Positions 1 through 7,309 of a stretch of 18,571 nucleotides of DNA are shown here, in pieces. The notes below the pieces were generated by a model. It saw only the letters and a program-made list of their open reading frames with translations. It was not told the DNA's origin and did no database searches. Source of the stretch: Candidatus Poribacteria bacterium. Its GTDB lineage: Bacteria; Abyssobacteria; SURF-5. A program made the position numbers and the translations under genes. Every line of letters begins with the position of its first letter. Positions within the stretch are counted from its first letter, which is position 1. The stretch is from assembly GCA_016215705.1 (NCBI GenBank), contig JACRIR010000025.1, positions 1-18,571 on the forward strand, given 5' to 3'.

Positions 1-6
1 CAGGAT

Positions 7-115
7 TGTCATTCTGAGGAGCGAAGCGACGAAGAATCTCTCGTTTTCCTGCAAATTTGCGACCTATAGACAGAGATTCTTCGCTCGGGCCTGCGGCCCT
101 TCGCTCAGAATGACA
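7..115. repeat. MITE-like palindromic intergenic element, about 109 bp
   Basis: The outer arms TGTCATTCTGAG (7-18) and CTCAGAATGACA (104-115) are exact inverted repeats. An inner pair, GAAGAATCTCT (31-41) and AGAGATTCTTC (72-82), is also exact, so the whole unit can fold into one long hairpin. Sub-motifs recur elsewhere in the window: TTCGCTCGGGCCTGCG again near 4667-4683, the GTCATTCTG end at 9998, and TGTCATTC/GAATGACA ends at 1902-1946. There is no coding capacity, so a non-autonomous, dispersed element is the best reading. Confidence 0.8.
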
Positions 116-230
116 AATGGCTATTACCATTTGGGCAACACTCCGTTCACATTTCACTCTTCCCCCGTTTCCCAAGATCCCTCCCCAGACAAGCCGGAAG
201 CAATGAGGGTGTAAGGTCGGGGGCAATGTT

Positions 231-259
231 TTGAATTTGGGTGTCGTTTCCGATATACT
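231..259 (+). promoter_or_regulatory. Probable sigma-70-type promoter of the exported protein
   Basis: TTGAAT (231-236) and TATACT (254-259) are separated by 17 bases, which fits a vegetative promoter. Transcription would start near 266 and leave about 84 bases before the ATG at 350. A 15-codon frame begins at 264 inside this leader; it has no visible ribosome site and is not called as a gene. Confidence 0.5.
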
Positions 260-349
260 AGCCATGAACAAAATCGAACTTTCGGGCCTGTCAAGCATCT
301 ATATAGTGTGAATGTTCTCCGTTCTAGGCCAAGAAAGGAGGGTTTTCCC

Positions 350-940
350 ATGTTTCTGAGAAATACCATTCTACGATCTGTGCCCCCGATTTGTTGGCTG
401 CCGCTCATCACGGCTTTTGGTTGTCTGATCACGGGAACCGCTATCGCAAGCTCCTCCAATCCGCAACCACCAGCTTTCTCCGAAATCACTGCGTCGGTCA
501 AGGATGACGGCAATACAGTCTTCTACAGCAAGCATCAGATCAGGAACTGGTTCCCCATCTCGCTGGAAAGCATCAGACTGAACACTACGGAGCAAGTGGA
601 GATAATCGACGTAAGGGATCTTGATGGACGTTTTCTCAGGTTCAGTCAAACGGCGGAGAACGGGCGCAACGACATAATCGTGATTCCTCGCGAACCGGTG
701 CCGGTGGATGAATCCATAGAGCTTTTTACTGTTTCGCTGCACAAGAATCTCGTGCAGAAAAGGGGAGACACAGTAGTCTTCGAGTATGACTATACGCCTG
801 ACTTACCTACTCGACTCAAATACACGGCTATTATTCCTGCCGGCGCGCACGACGAGAGGGATACAATACTCCTACTGCTTCGCGCGGTCACGGGACAAGT
901 ACTCATGCGCTTTTACGAATTGGATATGCAGACGCAGTGA
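350..940 (+). CDS. Small exported protein of unknown function
   Basis: This is a 196-residue protein that I do not recognise. The start at 350 is chosen because AAGGAGGG (335-342) lies 7 bases before it; an upstream GTG at 308 would remove this signal and put charged residues ahead of the export signal. The N-terminus has Arg-4 and Arg-9, then a hydrophobic stretch (about residues 12-33) ending in small residues (TAIASSS), as in a Sec signal peptide. The mature part is predicted beta-rich, with alternating polar and hydrophobic residues and many Arg/Asp. The end is hydrophobic (DTILLLLRAVTGQVLMRF) and could be a natural terminus or a truncation. It stands alone behind its own promoter and is followed by a hairpin element. 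A periplasmic or envelope location is inferred from the signal peptide only. Confidence 0.6.
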   Translation: MFLRNTILRSVPPICWLPLITAFGCLITGTAIASSSNPQPPAFSEITASVKDDGNTVFYSKHQIRNWFPISLESIRLNTTEQVEIIDVRDLDGRFLRFSQTAENGRNDIIVIPREPVPVDESIELFTVSLHKNLVQKRGDTVVFEYDYTPDLPTRLKYTAIIPAGAHDERDTILLLLRAVTGQVLMRFYELDMQTQ

Positions 941-979
941 GCGCAGCGCGGCGCCGACGCAACCAAAGAGCACATATTG

Positions 980-1078
980 GGCGCGATGAATCGCGCCTCA
1001 GAAAATCGGGGATATGATGCCTCATCGTGTCCCCGATTTTCTTCATTCTTGTCTGTAGGGCACAATTCATTGCGCCCT
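980..1078. repeat. Nested inverted-repeat unit, possible terminator for the gene upstream
   Basis: A central hairpin has 12-bp arms, GAAAATCGGGGA (1001-1012) and TCCCCGATTTTC (1030-1041), followed by a T-rich stretch. It is flanked by two short palindromes in opposite orientation: GGCGCGAT/ATCGCGCC (980-997) and AGGGCACAAT/ATTGCGCCCT (1057-1078, one G-T pair). The outer two are diverged copies of one motif, so the unit is symmetrical about the central hairpin. It could end transcription from both sides, because the broken MFS gene converges on it. Confidence 0.6.
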
Positions 1079-1157
1079 CGTGATTTCCATGCAGGGTGCG
1101 GTGCGAAGTCACGACGGGAATTCAAGATTTCGAAACTGAGTAGTACAGGGGCTGGTT

Positions 1158-1811
1158 TCAGCTTTGCGGATAATCTGTCTCTGTGCATCGTTCGGTCCCG
1201 ATGGTTTCGGACCGAGAAAGCTGTAGAGGCTTGGTCTTGAGTATGCAGTATGCGCTCAGGAGAGTCGGGATGACCAGAAGTCCCCAAGAAAACCGATTCC
1301 CAAAGATGAAGTTATAAATGTGCCCGCTGGAGCCGTGGCTAAACCCTATTGCCAAGACTCCGGCGATGCCAATATTCTCCCCAATCGTTCCGACCAAGCT
1401 CAGCACTCCGTAAATTGCTCCAAAACCGGCCAATCCGTGACACTCCAAAGCAACTAGCGGGATGAGCAATTCCGGACCACACCTCGCCAACCATAACAAA
1501 TATATCGACGCTGGCGGATTCAACCTGATAGGGATCAGAGTCAGCATAATGATACTGACCGCCGTCATGGCTGCACCGGCGCTGAAGGCTTTGCGGACTC
1601 CCCATCTGTCGGCAATCAAGCCGAAGCCAAGTAGGCCCATAAGTGTGGAAATCAAAGACCCCGACCTGAATACTATGGCCTTGCCGGAGTGACCCATATC
1701 AGAGAGATGCGCTTGATAGAGGGTAGGGAGAGTAAGGTGAACAAAGCCCGCGAGTGACATGCCGCCCACTATAAGCCAAAAGGCCGGAGTGCGAATGCCC
1801 TCTTTCTTTGT
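1158..1811 (-). pseudogene. MFS transporter, C-terminal half only
   Basis: The frame reads as the second six-helix bundle of a major facilitator transporter. An RTPAFWLIVGG segment leads into the first helix of the half, then come the loop motif GLIADRWGVRKAF, typical of MFS, and several further hydrophobic helices rich in Gly (for example YGVLSLVGTIGENIG). Only about 217 residues are open, against roughly 400 for the family. Reading upstream, homology-like sequence runs past the GTG at 1769 and stops at a TAG (1812-1814) in low-complexity sequence, so the whole N-terminal bundle is missing. No ribosome site precedes the GTG. A half transporter is unlikely to work; this is called a remnant. 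The substrate cannot be inferred. It converges with the exported-protein gene. Confidence 0.75.
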
Positions 1812-2207
1812 CTAATGCTCTTTTTCTTTGCGAACATTCCACAGTTTATCACCTATGCTTTAATTCGAGTAATTCGTGATCCAACTCTTCTTCTTCATTT
1901 GTGTCATTCGTCTCGCGCCTTGCGTCCCGCGTTTCGCGGAATGACATTCGTGTTCCCAGAGTTTCTTCTTCTTTTTTTTCTTAGTTGCGGCTACGCCCCG
2001 CCGTGTCAATACGTGGTTAAAGACGCCTCTTCTTTTTTTTCTTCTTCTTTTCCCCGTGACTCCCGCGCCGAGGCCCCGCGTTTCGCGGGGTCCCGCCCCC
2101 GGCGGGATGCTCCCCGTGGTAAACTGCCTCTTTTGTTTCTTCTTCTCTTGGTTGGTTGAGGCTCCGCCGCGCTGTGCAACAAAACGAGAATGACAGAGGG
2201 GGCGCGG
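1812..2207. other. Gene-free, pyrimidine-rich spacer with hairpins and repeat ends
   Basis: No convincing gene is present. The plus strand has long C/T runs with TTC triplets (about 1885-1897, 1966-1981, 2028-2056, 2128-2147), so the other strand is purine-rich. A 45-bp element with TGTCATTC (1902-1909) and GAATGACA (1939-1946) ends resembles a shrunken version of the element at 7-115. Two adjacent perfect stems lie at 2074-2090 (CCCCGCG/CGCGGGG) and 2091-2107 (TCCCGCC/GGCGGGA). The motif TTGCGGCTACG at 1984 recurs inverted near 11316, and GAGAATGACA at 2186 is another repeat end. A plus-strand frame of about 114 codons here is low-complexity and is not called. Confidence 0.6.
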
Positions 2208-3071
2208 CTACGCGCGGAAACGTTCGTCTAGCTCATATTTTTTCTTGAGGCCGATTACTTCGGCGAACTCGTTGAAATCCATCATTCGGTCGCGCATAGG
2301 GGCGGATGTGCCGTGTTCACGCAGACAGGCATAGACATCGGCAAGCGCTTTTGCCGAGGCGTACAGGCCGGAGAGCACATAACCCACGGCAATAAATCCA
2401 AGAGCTTTCAGTTCTTCGAGTGACAGCAGAGGAGTCTGGCCGCCTTCGATGCAATTTATCACGAGCGGAGGCGGAACCTGTCTTCCGATCTCTCGCAAAT
2501 CATCGACAGTGCGAGGCGCTTCAACGAAAATCAGGTCTGCTCCGGCTTGTTTGTATAAATTCGCCCGGTGGATCGCTTCATCGAGTCCGTGCACGGCCAA
2601 CGCGTCCGTTCGCGCTGTTATCATGAGGGCGTAGTCGCCGCGGGCCTCGACCGCCGCGCGTATTTTCTGAGCGTGTTCCTCTGCCGGAATGACTTCTTTT
2701 CCTCTCATGTGTCCGCAGCGTTTCGGCCACGTCTGGTCTTCCAGCAAGACCCCGCGCGCGCCCATCTCCTTGAGCGCGCTTACCAGCCGAAACACGTTCA
2801 GCGCTCCGCCGTAGCCTGTGTCACCATCGACCGATACGGGGATACTCACGGCATTGCAGATTCTGCGGGCTGTGTCGATCAACTCGGTTTGTGTCATAAG
2901 CCCGAAATCGGGCTCTCCCAGCAGCGAGGCAGAGACACCGTAGCCTGTGACGACGACCGCGTGGAAGCCGGCGCGTTCAGCCAGTTTGGCCGATAGGGCG
3001 TCATACACCCCCGCAATCAGGTAGATGTCTCCCTGCTCGATTAGTGGATGGACTTTGGGTTCGCTTTTCAT
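2208..3071 (-). CDS. PEP mutase/isocitrate lyase-superfamily lyase
   Basis: This 287-residue protein is an (alpha/beta)8-barrel enzyme of the isocitrate lyase/PEP mutase superfamily, close in length to methylisocitrate lyase (PrpB), 2,3-dimethylmalate lyase and carboxyphosphonoenolpyruvate mutase. Visible motifs are GYGVSAS (43-49), the metal-binding DGDTGYG (82-88), EDQ (111-113), KRCGH (117-121) with the lyase-type Cys-119, and ARTDA (153-157). The Cys loop favours C-C bond cleavage over phosphonate formation. The start at 3071 is preferred over 3158 because GGGGAG lies about 8 bases upstream and the longer form would run into the corrinoid gene. The gap to that gene is 31 bases, so they are probably cotranscribed. 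Its job beside methyltransferases is unclear; it may process the demethylated carbon skeleton. The exact substrate is not determined. Confidence 0.85.
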   Translation of the reverse strand: MKSEPKVHPLIEQGDIYLIAGVYDALSAKLAERAGFHAVVVTGYGVSASLLGEPDFGLMTQTELIDTARRICNAVSIPVSVDGDTGYGGALNVFRLVSALKEMGARGVLLEDQTWPKRCGHMRGKEVIPAEEHAQKIRAAVEARGDYALMITARTDALAVHGLDEAIHRANLYKQAGADLIFVEAPRTVDDLREIGRQVPPPLVINCIEGGQTPLLSLEELKALGFIAVGYVLSGLYASAKALADVYACLREHGTSAPMRDRMMDFNEFAEVIGLKKKYELDERFRA

Positions 3072-3102
3072 TAAATGTGCTCCCCGTGTTTGGTCCTCTC
3101 CC

Positions 3103-3738
3103 TCATACTCCGACCAGTTGGCGGGCTTTGTCGACGGCGGAGGCGGCATCGGGCGCAAAGCCGTCCGCTCCGATCTCGGTGGCGTATTTTTGAGAAATGG
3201 GGGCGCCGCCGACCATCGTCTTGATCTTGCTTAGCAGGCCCGCTTTATGAAGAGCTTCAATGATTATGCGCATCTGCGGCATTGTAGTAGATAGAAGAGC
3301 CGACATCGCTACAATCTGCACGCCCTCTTCGCCGGCTGCTGCCACAAACTTATCTGTTGTCACATCGATTCCCAGGTCACGCACATCAAAGCCGGCGCCT
3401 TGAAGCATCATTTTGACGAGGTTTTTGCCGATATCGTGGAGGTCGCCCTTGACTGTGCCGATTACGATTCTGCCCGCCGGTTTTGCGCCGGTTTCGGCGA
3501 GTTTGGGCTTGAGAACATCCAGTCCGGCGTGCATCGCCCTTGCGGCAATCAGCACCTCAGGAACAAAAAGCTCGTTCTTCTTGAATTTTGCGCCGACAAT
3601 GTCCATTCCCGCAATGAGACCTTCGGAGAGGATCGTCTTCGGCGATAGGCCTTCTGCGAGCGCTTGTGCGGTGAGTTCGCCGACTTTCTTGGCGTCGCCT
3701 TTTTGAAGGTATTCAGAGAGTGTTTTGAGATCGAACAT
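3103..3738 (-). CDS. Corrinoid (B12-binding) methyl-carrier protein, MttC/MtvC type
   Basis: This 211-residue protein is the cobalamin shuttle that takes a methyl group from a substrate-specific methyltransferase and hands it on. Residues 1-80 form the helical cap domain (motif NELFVPEVL), and residues 88-211 a Rossmann-like B12 domain. DLHDIG (99-104) carries His-101, the expected lower cobalt ligand; SAL (146-148) and MVGGAPI (175-181) complete the B12 site. Length and order match the small corrinoid proteins of methylamine, betaine and O-demethylase systems. The start is set at 3738: GGAGG lies 8 bases upstream of it but only 2 bases from the other in-frame ATG at 3744. It sits between the methyl-THF methyltransferase and the lyase. 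Which upstream methyltransferase loads it is inferred from proximity. Confidence 0.93.
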   Translation of the reverse strand: MFDLKTLSEYLQKGDAKKVGELTAQALAEGLSPKTILSEGLIAGMDIVGAKFKKNELFVPEVLIAARAMHAGLDVLKPKLAETGAKPAGRIVIGTVKGDLHDIGKNLVKMMLQGAGFDVRDLGIDVTTDKFVAAAGEEGVQIVAMSALLSTTMPQMRIIIEALHKAGLLSKIKTMVGGAPISQKYATEIGADGFAPDAASAVDKARQLVGV

Positions 3739-3787
3739 TTTCATTTCCTCCGTTCAGCCTGTCTGATGATTTGCAATCGTCCCGTGA

Positions 3788-4585
3788 CTATCGTCCCAAT
3801 CGGTTGTTCCTGAATGCCGTGATGTATTCGCCACAGCAATAATCCAGACCCAAGAGTGTATTGGCGGCCGTGAGGGTGGCCATCATTTCCTTGTCCAGCG
3901 GGTCCATGATTACGGCGTCGAGTCCGGCGGCCATTGCCATTGTAAGAAAGGTTCGATTCAGGAGTTTTCTCACCGGCAGGCCGAACGAGATGTTGCTTAA
4001 CCCGGAGATCGTGTGAATGTCCGGATATTTTGTTTTCAATTCCTTGATCATTGCGAGCGCGACTCTGCCCGTCTGTTGGTCGACTCCGATCGCCATTATG
4101 AGTGGATCGACGTAGATGTTTTCCGCCTTGACGCCGTCCGACAGGAGGGCTTCCACCAAATCGAGGCCGATCTTCAGTTTGCTGCTTAGCTCGGTCGGAA
4201 TCTCGCCTCCCGCCAGACACAGGGCGACGACTTTGCAGCCGAACTCTTTGATGAGCGGGAGTATCGCCGGGTATTTTTCCTTTTCCGCACTGATGGAATT
4301 GAGCATCATCCCTTTACCACAAATCTCGAGCGCTGCGTGAATGGCCTCCGGGTCCGAGCTGTCGATGCACAGGGGAGAGTCAACCTTAGACCTGATTGAT
4401 TTGACCAGCCAGATGAGGTTTTCTGTCTCTTTTTCCCCGAAAGTGCCTGCGTTCACGTCGAGGAAACTGGCGCCGACCTCCAACTGGGCGCGCGCTTCCT
4501 GACAGATGAAGGCTGCATCCCGCTTTTCAGTCGCTTCGGCGATCGGCCGTCTGCTCGTGTTGATACGTTCTCCAACGATTAGCAT
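3788..4585 (-). CDS. Methyltetrahydrofolate:corrinoid methyltransferase (AcsE/MtvA/MtgA type)
   Basis: This 265-residue protein has the pterin-binding TIM-barrel fold of methyl-THF methyltransferases, and its length matches AcsE. It should move methyl groups between the corrinoid protein and tetrahydrofolate in the cytoplasm, feeding the Wood-Ljungdahl carbonyl or methyl branch. Residues in the expected pterin-site positions are DVNAG (43-47), Asp-75 in CIDSSD, Asn-96 in MLNSIS, Asp-160 in YVDPL, and SNISFGLP (197-204) with the conserved Asn-198. GGGAGGA lies 7 bases before the ATG. It is the first gene of the minus-strand operon and diverges from the TetR/MttB pair across a 352-base AT-rich spacer. 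MetH, dihydropteroate synthase and MtrH share the fold, but the small single-domain size and corrinoid neighbour argue for the role given. Confidence 0.92.
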   Translation of the reverse strand: MLIVGERINTSRRPIAEATEKRDAAFICQEARAQLEVGASFLDVNAGTFGEKETENLIWLVKSIRSKVDSPLCIDSSDPEAIHAALEICGKGMMLNSISAEKEKYPAILPLIKEFGCKVVALCLAGGEIPTELSSKLKIGLDLVEALLSDGVKAENIYVDPLIMAIGVDQQTGRVALAMIKELKTKYPDIHTISGLSNISFGLPVRKLLNRTFLTMAMAAGLDAVIMDPLDKEMMATLTAANTLLGLDYCCGEYITAFRNNRLGR

Positions 4586-4937
4586 GCTGCGATTCCTCCC
4601 AAGGAAAAGTGAAAGGCGAAAAGAGCAAGACGAAAGGGAATGAAAGCCAAGAAAACAGAAAGATTGCTTCGCTCGGGCCTGCGCCTCTCCGCTCGCAATG
4701 GCTGCGACAGAAAGAGGCGAAGGGCGAAAGCGAGAGATTCGAGAGGGGAAAAACGAACTTGTTCATGGGTTCCGACTGCATGTGCATTATTCATGACGTA
4801 TGCTCAGACAACATTTCTCTTGACTTATAATGTAACATGTGTTATTTTATAATATGTAAGACATTTGATTACAGTATATAACAGCATATGTTTTCGCATA
4901 ACGTGAGTTATAATATCACCTTCTTAAGGATTTGTCA
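4586..4937. other. Divergent regulatory spacer of the methyltransferase operons
   Basis: The left part (4586-4760) has no gene and holds a repeat: ATTGC (4663-4667) and GCAAT (4695-4699) bracket TTCGCTCGGGCCTGCG, a string shared with the element at 7-115. The right part (about 4800-4930) is strongly AT-rich, unlike its surroundings, and carries the promoter and operator signals described separately. I see no cobalamin-riboswitch-like conserved box. Two short frames spanning 4609-4852 are purine-rich noise. Confidence 0.6.
4820..4920 (+). promoter_or_regulatory. Promoter and candidate operators for the TetR/MttB operon
   Basis: TTGACT (4820-4825) and TATTTT (4843-4848) are 17 bases apart. Inside the spacer lies the inverted repeat TAACA-tg-TGTTA (4833-4844). 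A related pair, TATAAC (4877-4882) and GTTATA (4907-4912), lies downstream, and TTATAAT-like strings recur (4826, 4847, 4908). Repeated TAACA/TGTTA and TATAAC/GTTATA half-sites next to a TetR gene suggest autoregulation and control of the divergent operon. Which site the protein binds is an inference. Confidence 0.5.
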
Positions 4938-5552
4938 ATGCCAAAGATTGTTGATTACGATTCCAAACGGGAAGAAGTGGCGGAGGCCACGTGGAGAGTC
5001 ATAGCCAAAAGGGGAATAGACAACGCCACAATCAGGGAAATTGCGAAAGAGGCCCACTGTTCGACCGGCGTTATCACTCATTATTACAGAGACAAGAAGG
5101 AGCTTCTTCTCTATGCGCTCCGTCTTGCGCGGGTGCGGCTGGCCCGGCGGGTCGAGAGAAAAATGGCAGGGGTGGTTGACAGAGAGACAATCAGAAGCGT
5201 GGTCTTTGAGTCTTTGCCGCTGGACACGGAAGGCCGTTTGGGGATGCAGATTTGGTTGAGCTTTTGGGGGAGGACGGTGAGTGATCCCTCGATGTTGGAG
5301 GAACAGAAACTGAGATACAGCGAGTCGCGGAGGTTCATGACGGACCTGATTCTCGAAGCGCAGCGAAACGGCGTCATTCGGGCGGACGTCGATGCCCTTG
5401 CTGAGGCCGACTCAATCACCGCGATGGGCGATGGCGTGGGCATCCAGGCGACATTGGAGCCCTCTCGCTTCCCGGCGGAGCGCCAGATGGCAATTATGGA
5501 CAAGTACCTTTCGACTCTTTTTTCGGCAAATTCAAAGGAGGCGGTTTCATGA
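4938..5552 (+). CDS. TetR-family transcriptional regulator
   Basis: This 204-residue protein is a TetR/AcrR-type repressor. The N-terminal helix-turn-helix spans about residues 12-56 (ATWRVIAKRGIDNATIREIA, then CSTGVITHYYRDKKELL), with the family's usual turn and the closing Y-F/Y-x-x-K pattern. The C-terminal 140 residues form the ligand-binding helices, with IWLSFWGR (about 107-114) as in BetI-like regulators. The start is the ATG at 4938: AAGGA (4926-4930) is 7 bases upstream, while the TTG at 4932 would be 1 base away. Its last codons overlap the MttB gene by four bases (ATGA), so the two are translationally coupled. It most likely senses the methylated substrate or its product and controls both divergent operons; the similarity to BetI hints at a betaine-like ligand, which is inference. 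Confidence 0.9.
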   Translation: MPKIVDYDSKREEVAEATWRVIAKRGIDNATIREIAKEAHCSTGVITHYYRDKKELLLYALRLARVRLARRVERKMAGVVDRETIRSVVFESLPLDTEGRLGMQIWLSFWGRTVSDPSMLEEQKLRYSESRRFMTDLILEAQRNGVIRADVDALAEADSITAMGDGVGIQATLEPSRFPAERQMAIMDKYLSTLFSANSKEAVS

Positions 5553-7042
5553 AGACAAGGAGATTCGAGGTTCTAAGCGAGGACGAAATACAGAAGATTC
5601 ACGAAGGTTCCCTTACGGTTCTTGCGGAAAAAGGTGTAAAGGTTGAGGCCGATGACCTGCGAGACCTTTTCAGGAAACGCGGCGCGCTCGTGAACGACAC
5701 GGAACAAGTGGTCCGCATTCCCGAAGAAATCGTGCTGTGGGCCATCGAACAAGCTCCGAGCGGTTTCATGGTCTACGGGCATGACCCGAATTTCAAAGTT
5801 CGCATCGATTGCCGGTCATCTCTGTTCTGCGGGCTCGGCACGCCTACTCATATGCTCGACAGCAAGGGAAACCTCACGCTCGCGACGCTTGAGGACCTCC
5901 GCAAACATATTATCCTGATAGATGATCTCGAAAACCTGACAAACGATCAAATGGATATCTGGCCGGGCGACATCCCGATGACGACGATCCACGTGGAGGC
6001 TGCGCGAGTCTGGGCGCGCGAGGCGCGAAAGCCGTTCGGAACCGGCACTCTCGGATACCTGGCCACCAAGGACACGGTGGATATGACGGCCATGATAGTC
6101 GGGGGTATCGACGAATTGATGAAGAGGCCGCGCCTCGTGGGCATTTGCAGCGTCGTTAGTCCTCTCAAGATTGACACCGCGCAAGGTCACGGAATGAAAG
6201 TTTTCGCCGAGCACAACCAGCCGCTCATTATGGCGCCCGAAGCGATGGCGGGCACAACTGCGCCGGTGACTCTGGCCGGCCTGCTTGTGCAGCACAACGC
6301 CGAGGTGCTCGCGCACATCACGCTCGCACAGATAATCAATCCCGGAGCGCCGGTGTTGTGGGGAACGGTCTCGACCGTGGCCGATATGAGAACCGGCAAC
6401 GTTGCAATCGGCTCATTCGAGACCGGCCTCATTACGGCGGCATGCGCCCAGATTGCCAGATACTACAATATCCCTTCGCGCGGGGTTGGGGGAACCACGG
6501 ACTCGAAGCTGCTCGATGTCCAATGCGGATTTGAGAGAATGATGAACCTGTTCGCCGCGTACATGTCAGGCATTAACTACATCACATGCATGGGCACGCT
6601 CGAGAGGACCGTCGTCGGGTCGCATGAACTCATGGTTCTGGACAATGAGATCGCCGGAATGCTGAAAAGGATCGCGCGCGGAATCGAAGTAAACGACACC
6701 ACGCTCGCAGTTGACCTGATCAAGAACCTAGACTGGTCGGAGAACTACATGAACCAGATGCACACTGCGCAGCATTTTCGTTCCGAACTGTATCTAAGCG
6801 ATCTGATTGACCATAATCCGCGCGACGCATGGGAAAGCGCCGGCTCGAAGGGCGTGCTCGACCGTTGCGCCGACAAGGTGGAGAAGATTATCGCAAATCA
6901 CAAGGCCAACAAACTGAGCGGTGAGCTCGAGAGCAAGATGCAGAAGTTTATCGACGAGGTTGCGGCAAGGCCTCTCGAAGAGTTCTATAAATACGAAGGC
7001 ATGGAAGCGCCGGAGTCGCCTCCCGCCGGGCTGCCGATTTGA
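5549..7042 (+). CDS. MttB-superfamily methyltransferase without pyrrolysine
   Basis: This 497-residue protein matches the full length of the trimethylamine methyltransferase (MttB) superfamily. Family-typical stretches are seen throughout: an N-terminal LSEDEIQKIHEGSLTVLAEKGVKV, VRIPEEIV near 65, GLGTPTHMLD near 96, APEAMAGTTAPVTLAG near 230-245, and GGTTDSKLLDVQ near 315. True MttB reads an internal amber codon as pyrrolysine; here the frame is open from start to TGA, so this is the non-Pyl group that includes glycine betaine methyltransferase (MtgB) and relatives acting on other quaternary amines. It should move a methyl group from such a substrate to the corrinoid protein encoded across the spacer. 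AAAGGAGG precedes the ATG and the start overlaps the regulator's stop. The substrate is not established. Confidence 0.92.
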   Translation: MKTRRFEVLSEDEIQKIHEGSLTVLAEKGVKVEADDLRDLFRKRGALVNDTEQVVRIPEEIVLWAIEQAPSGFMVYGHDPNFKVRIDCRSSLFCGLGTPTHMLDSKGNLTLATLEDLRKHIILIDDLENLTNDQMDIWPGDIPMTTIHVEAARVWAREARKPFGTGTLGYLATKDTVDMTAMIVGGIDELMKRPRLVGICSVVSPLKIDTAQGHGMKVFAEHNQPLIMAPEAMAGTTAPVTLAGLLVQHNAEVLAHITLAQIINPGAPVLWGTVSTVADMRTGNVAIGSFETGLITAACAQIARYYNIPSRGVGGTTDSKLLDVQCGFERMMNLFAAYMSGINYITCMGTLERTVVGSHELMVLDNEIAGMLKRIARGIEVNDTTLAVDLIKNLDWSENYMNQMHTAQHFRSELYLSDLIDHNPRDAWESAGSKGVLDRCADKVEKIIANHKANKLSGELESKMQKFIDEVAARPLEEFYKYEGMEAPESPPAGLPI

Positions 7043-7118
7043 AGGAAAACGAAACAAGGAAAAAGGAGGGGGTGCTGCGTTTCGTAAGTTATGTGAAGTA
7101 TCTGTTTCATGATCCGAT

Positions 7119-7140
7119 GGGGCGACTCGCGAGTCGCCCC
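7119..7140. repeat. Perfect 22-bp palindrome
   Basis: GGGGCGACTCG is followed directly by its exact reverse complement CGAGTCGCCCC, with no spacer. There is no T-run after it, so it does not look like a classical intrinsic terminator, though it separates the MttB gene from the cysteine synthase gene. It resembles the 32-bp palindrome at 9904-9935 in length, position (between genes) and GGGGC/GCCCC content. Confidence 0.85.
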
Positions 7141-7309
7141 TGCTGCGGGACAAGTCCAACCTCCTTTTCTTTCAGTATTGCCTACCTGTACTGATATAAT
7201 TGAATTGTTGTTTTTGATCCGAATCGCAAGACCGATAAGAATTCAGAAGACAATTATGGAAGATGCTAACATCGACCGCCACGCAGAAACGCGGGGGGAG
7301 AAAACCACG

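Noticed and set aside
264-311. A 15-codon leader peptide before the exported-protein gene
   Set aside because: It has no ribosome site, begins at about the predicted transcript start, and shows no regulatory codon pattern or attenuator structure.
1815-2159. A 114-codon plus-strand frame rich in Phe, Leu and Ser
   Set aside because: It is made by C/T-rich low-complexity sequence and translated hairpins, with no ribosome site and no family pattern.
4586-4937. Cobalamin riboswitch upstream of the corrinoid genes
   Set aside because: No B12-box-like conserved sequence or matching stem set could be seen on either strand of the spacer.
5549-7042. Possible pyrrolysine-containing MttB
   Set aside because: The frame is open for the full family length with no internal amber codon, and no pyrrolysine synthesis genes are visible.
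7109-7309. Longer N-terminus for the cysteine synthase gene
   Set aside because: The extension would translate the 22-bp palindrome and a promoter-like TATAAT and has no similarity to the family.
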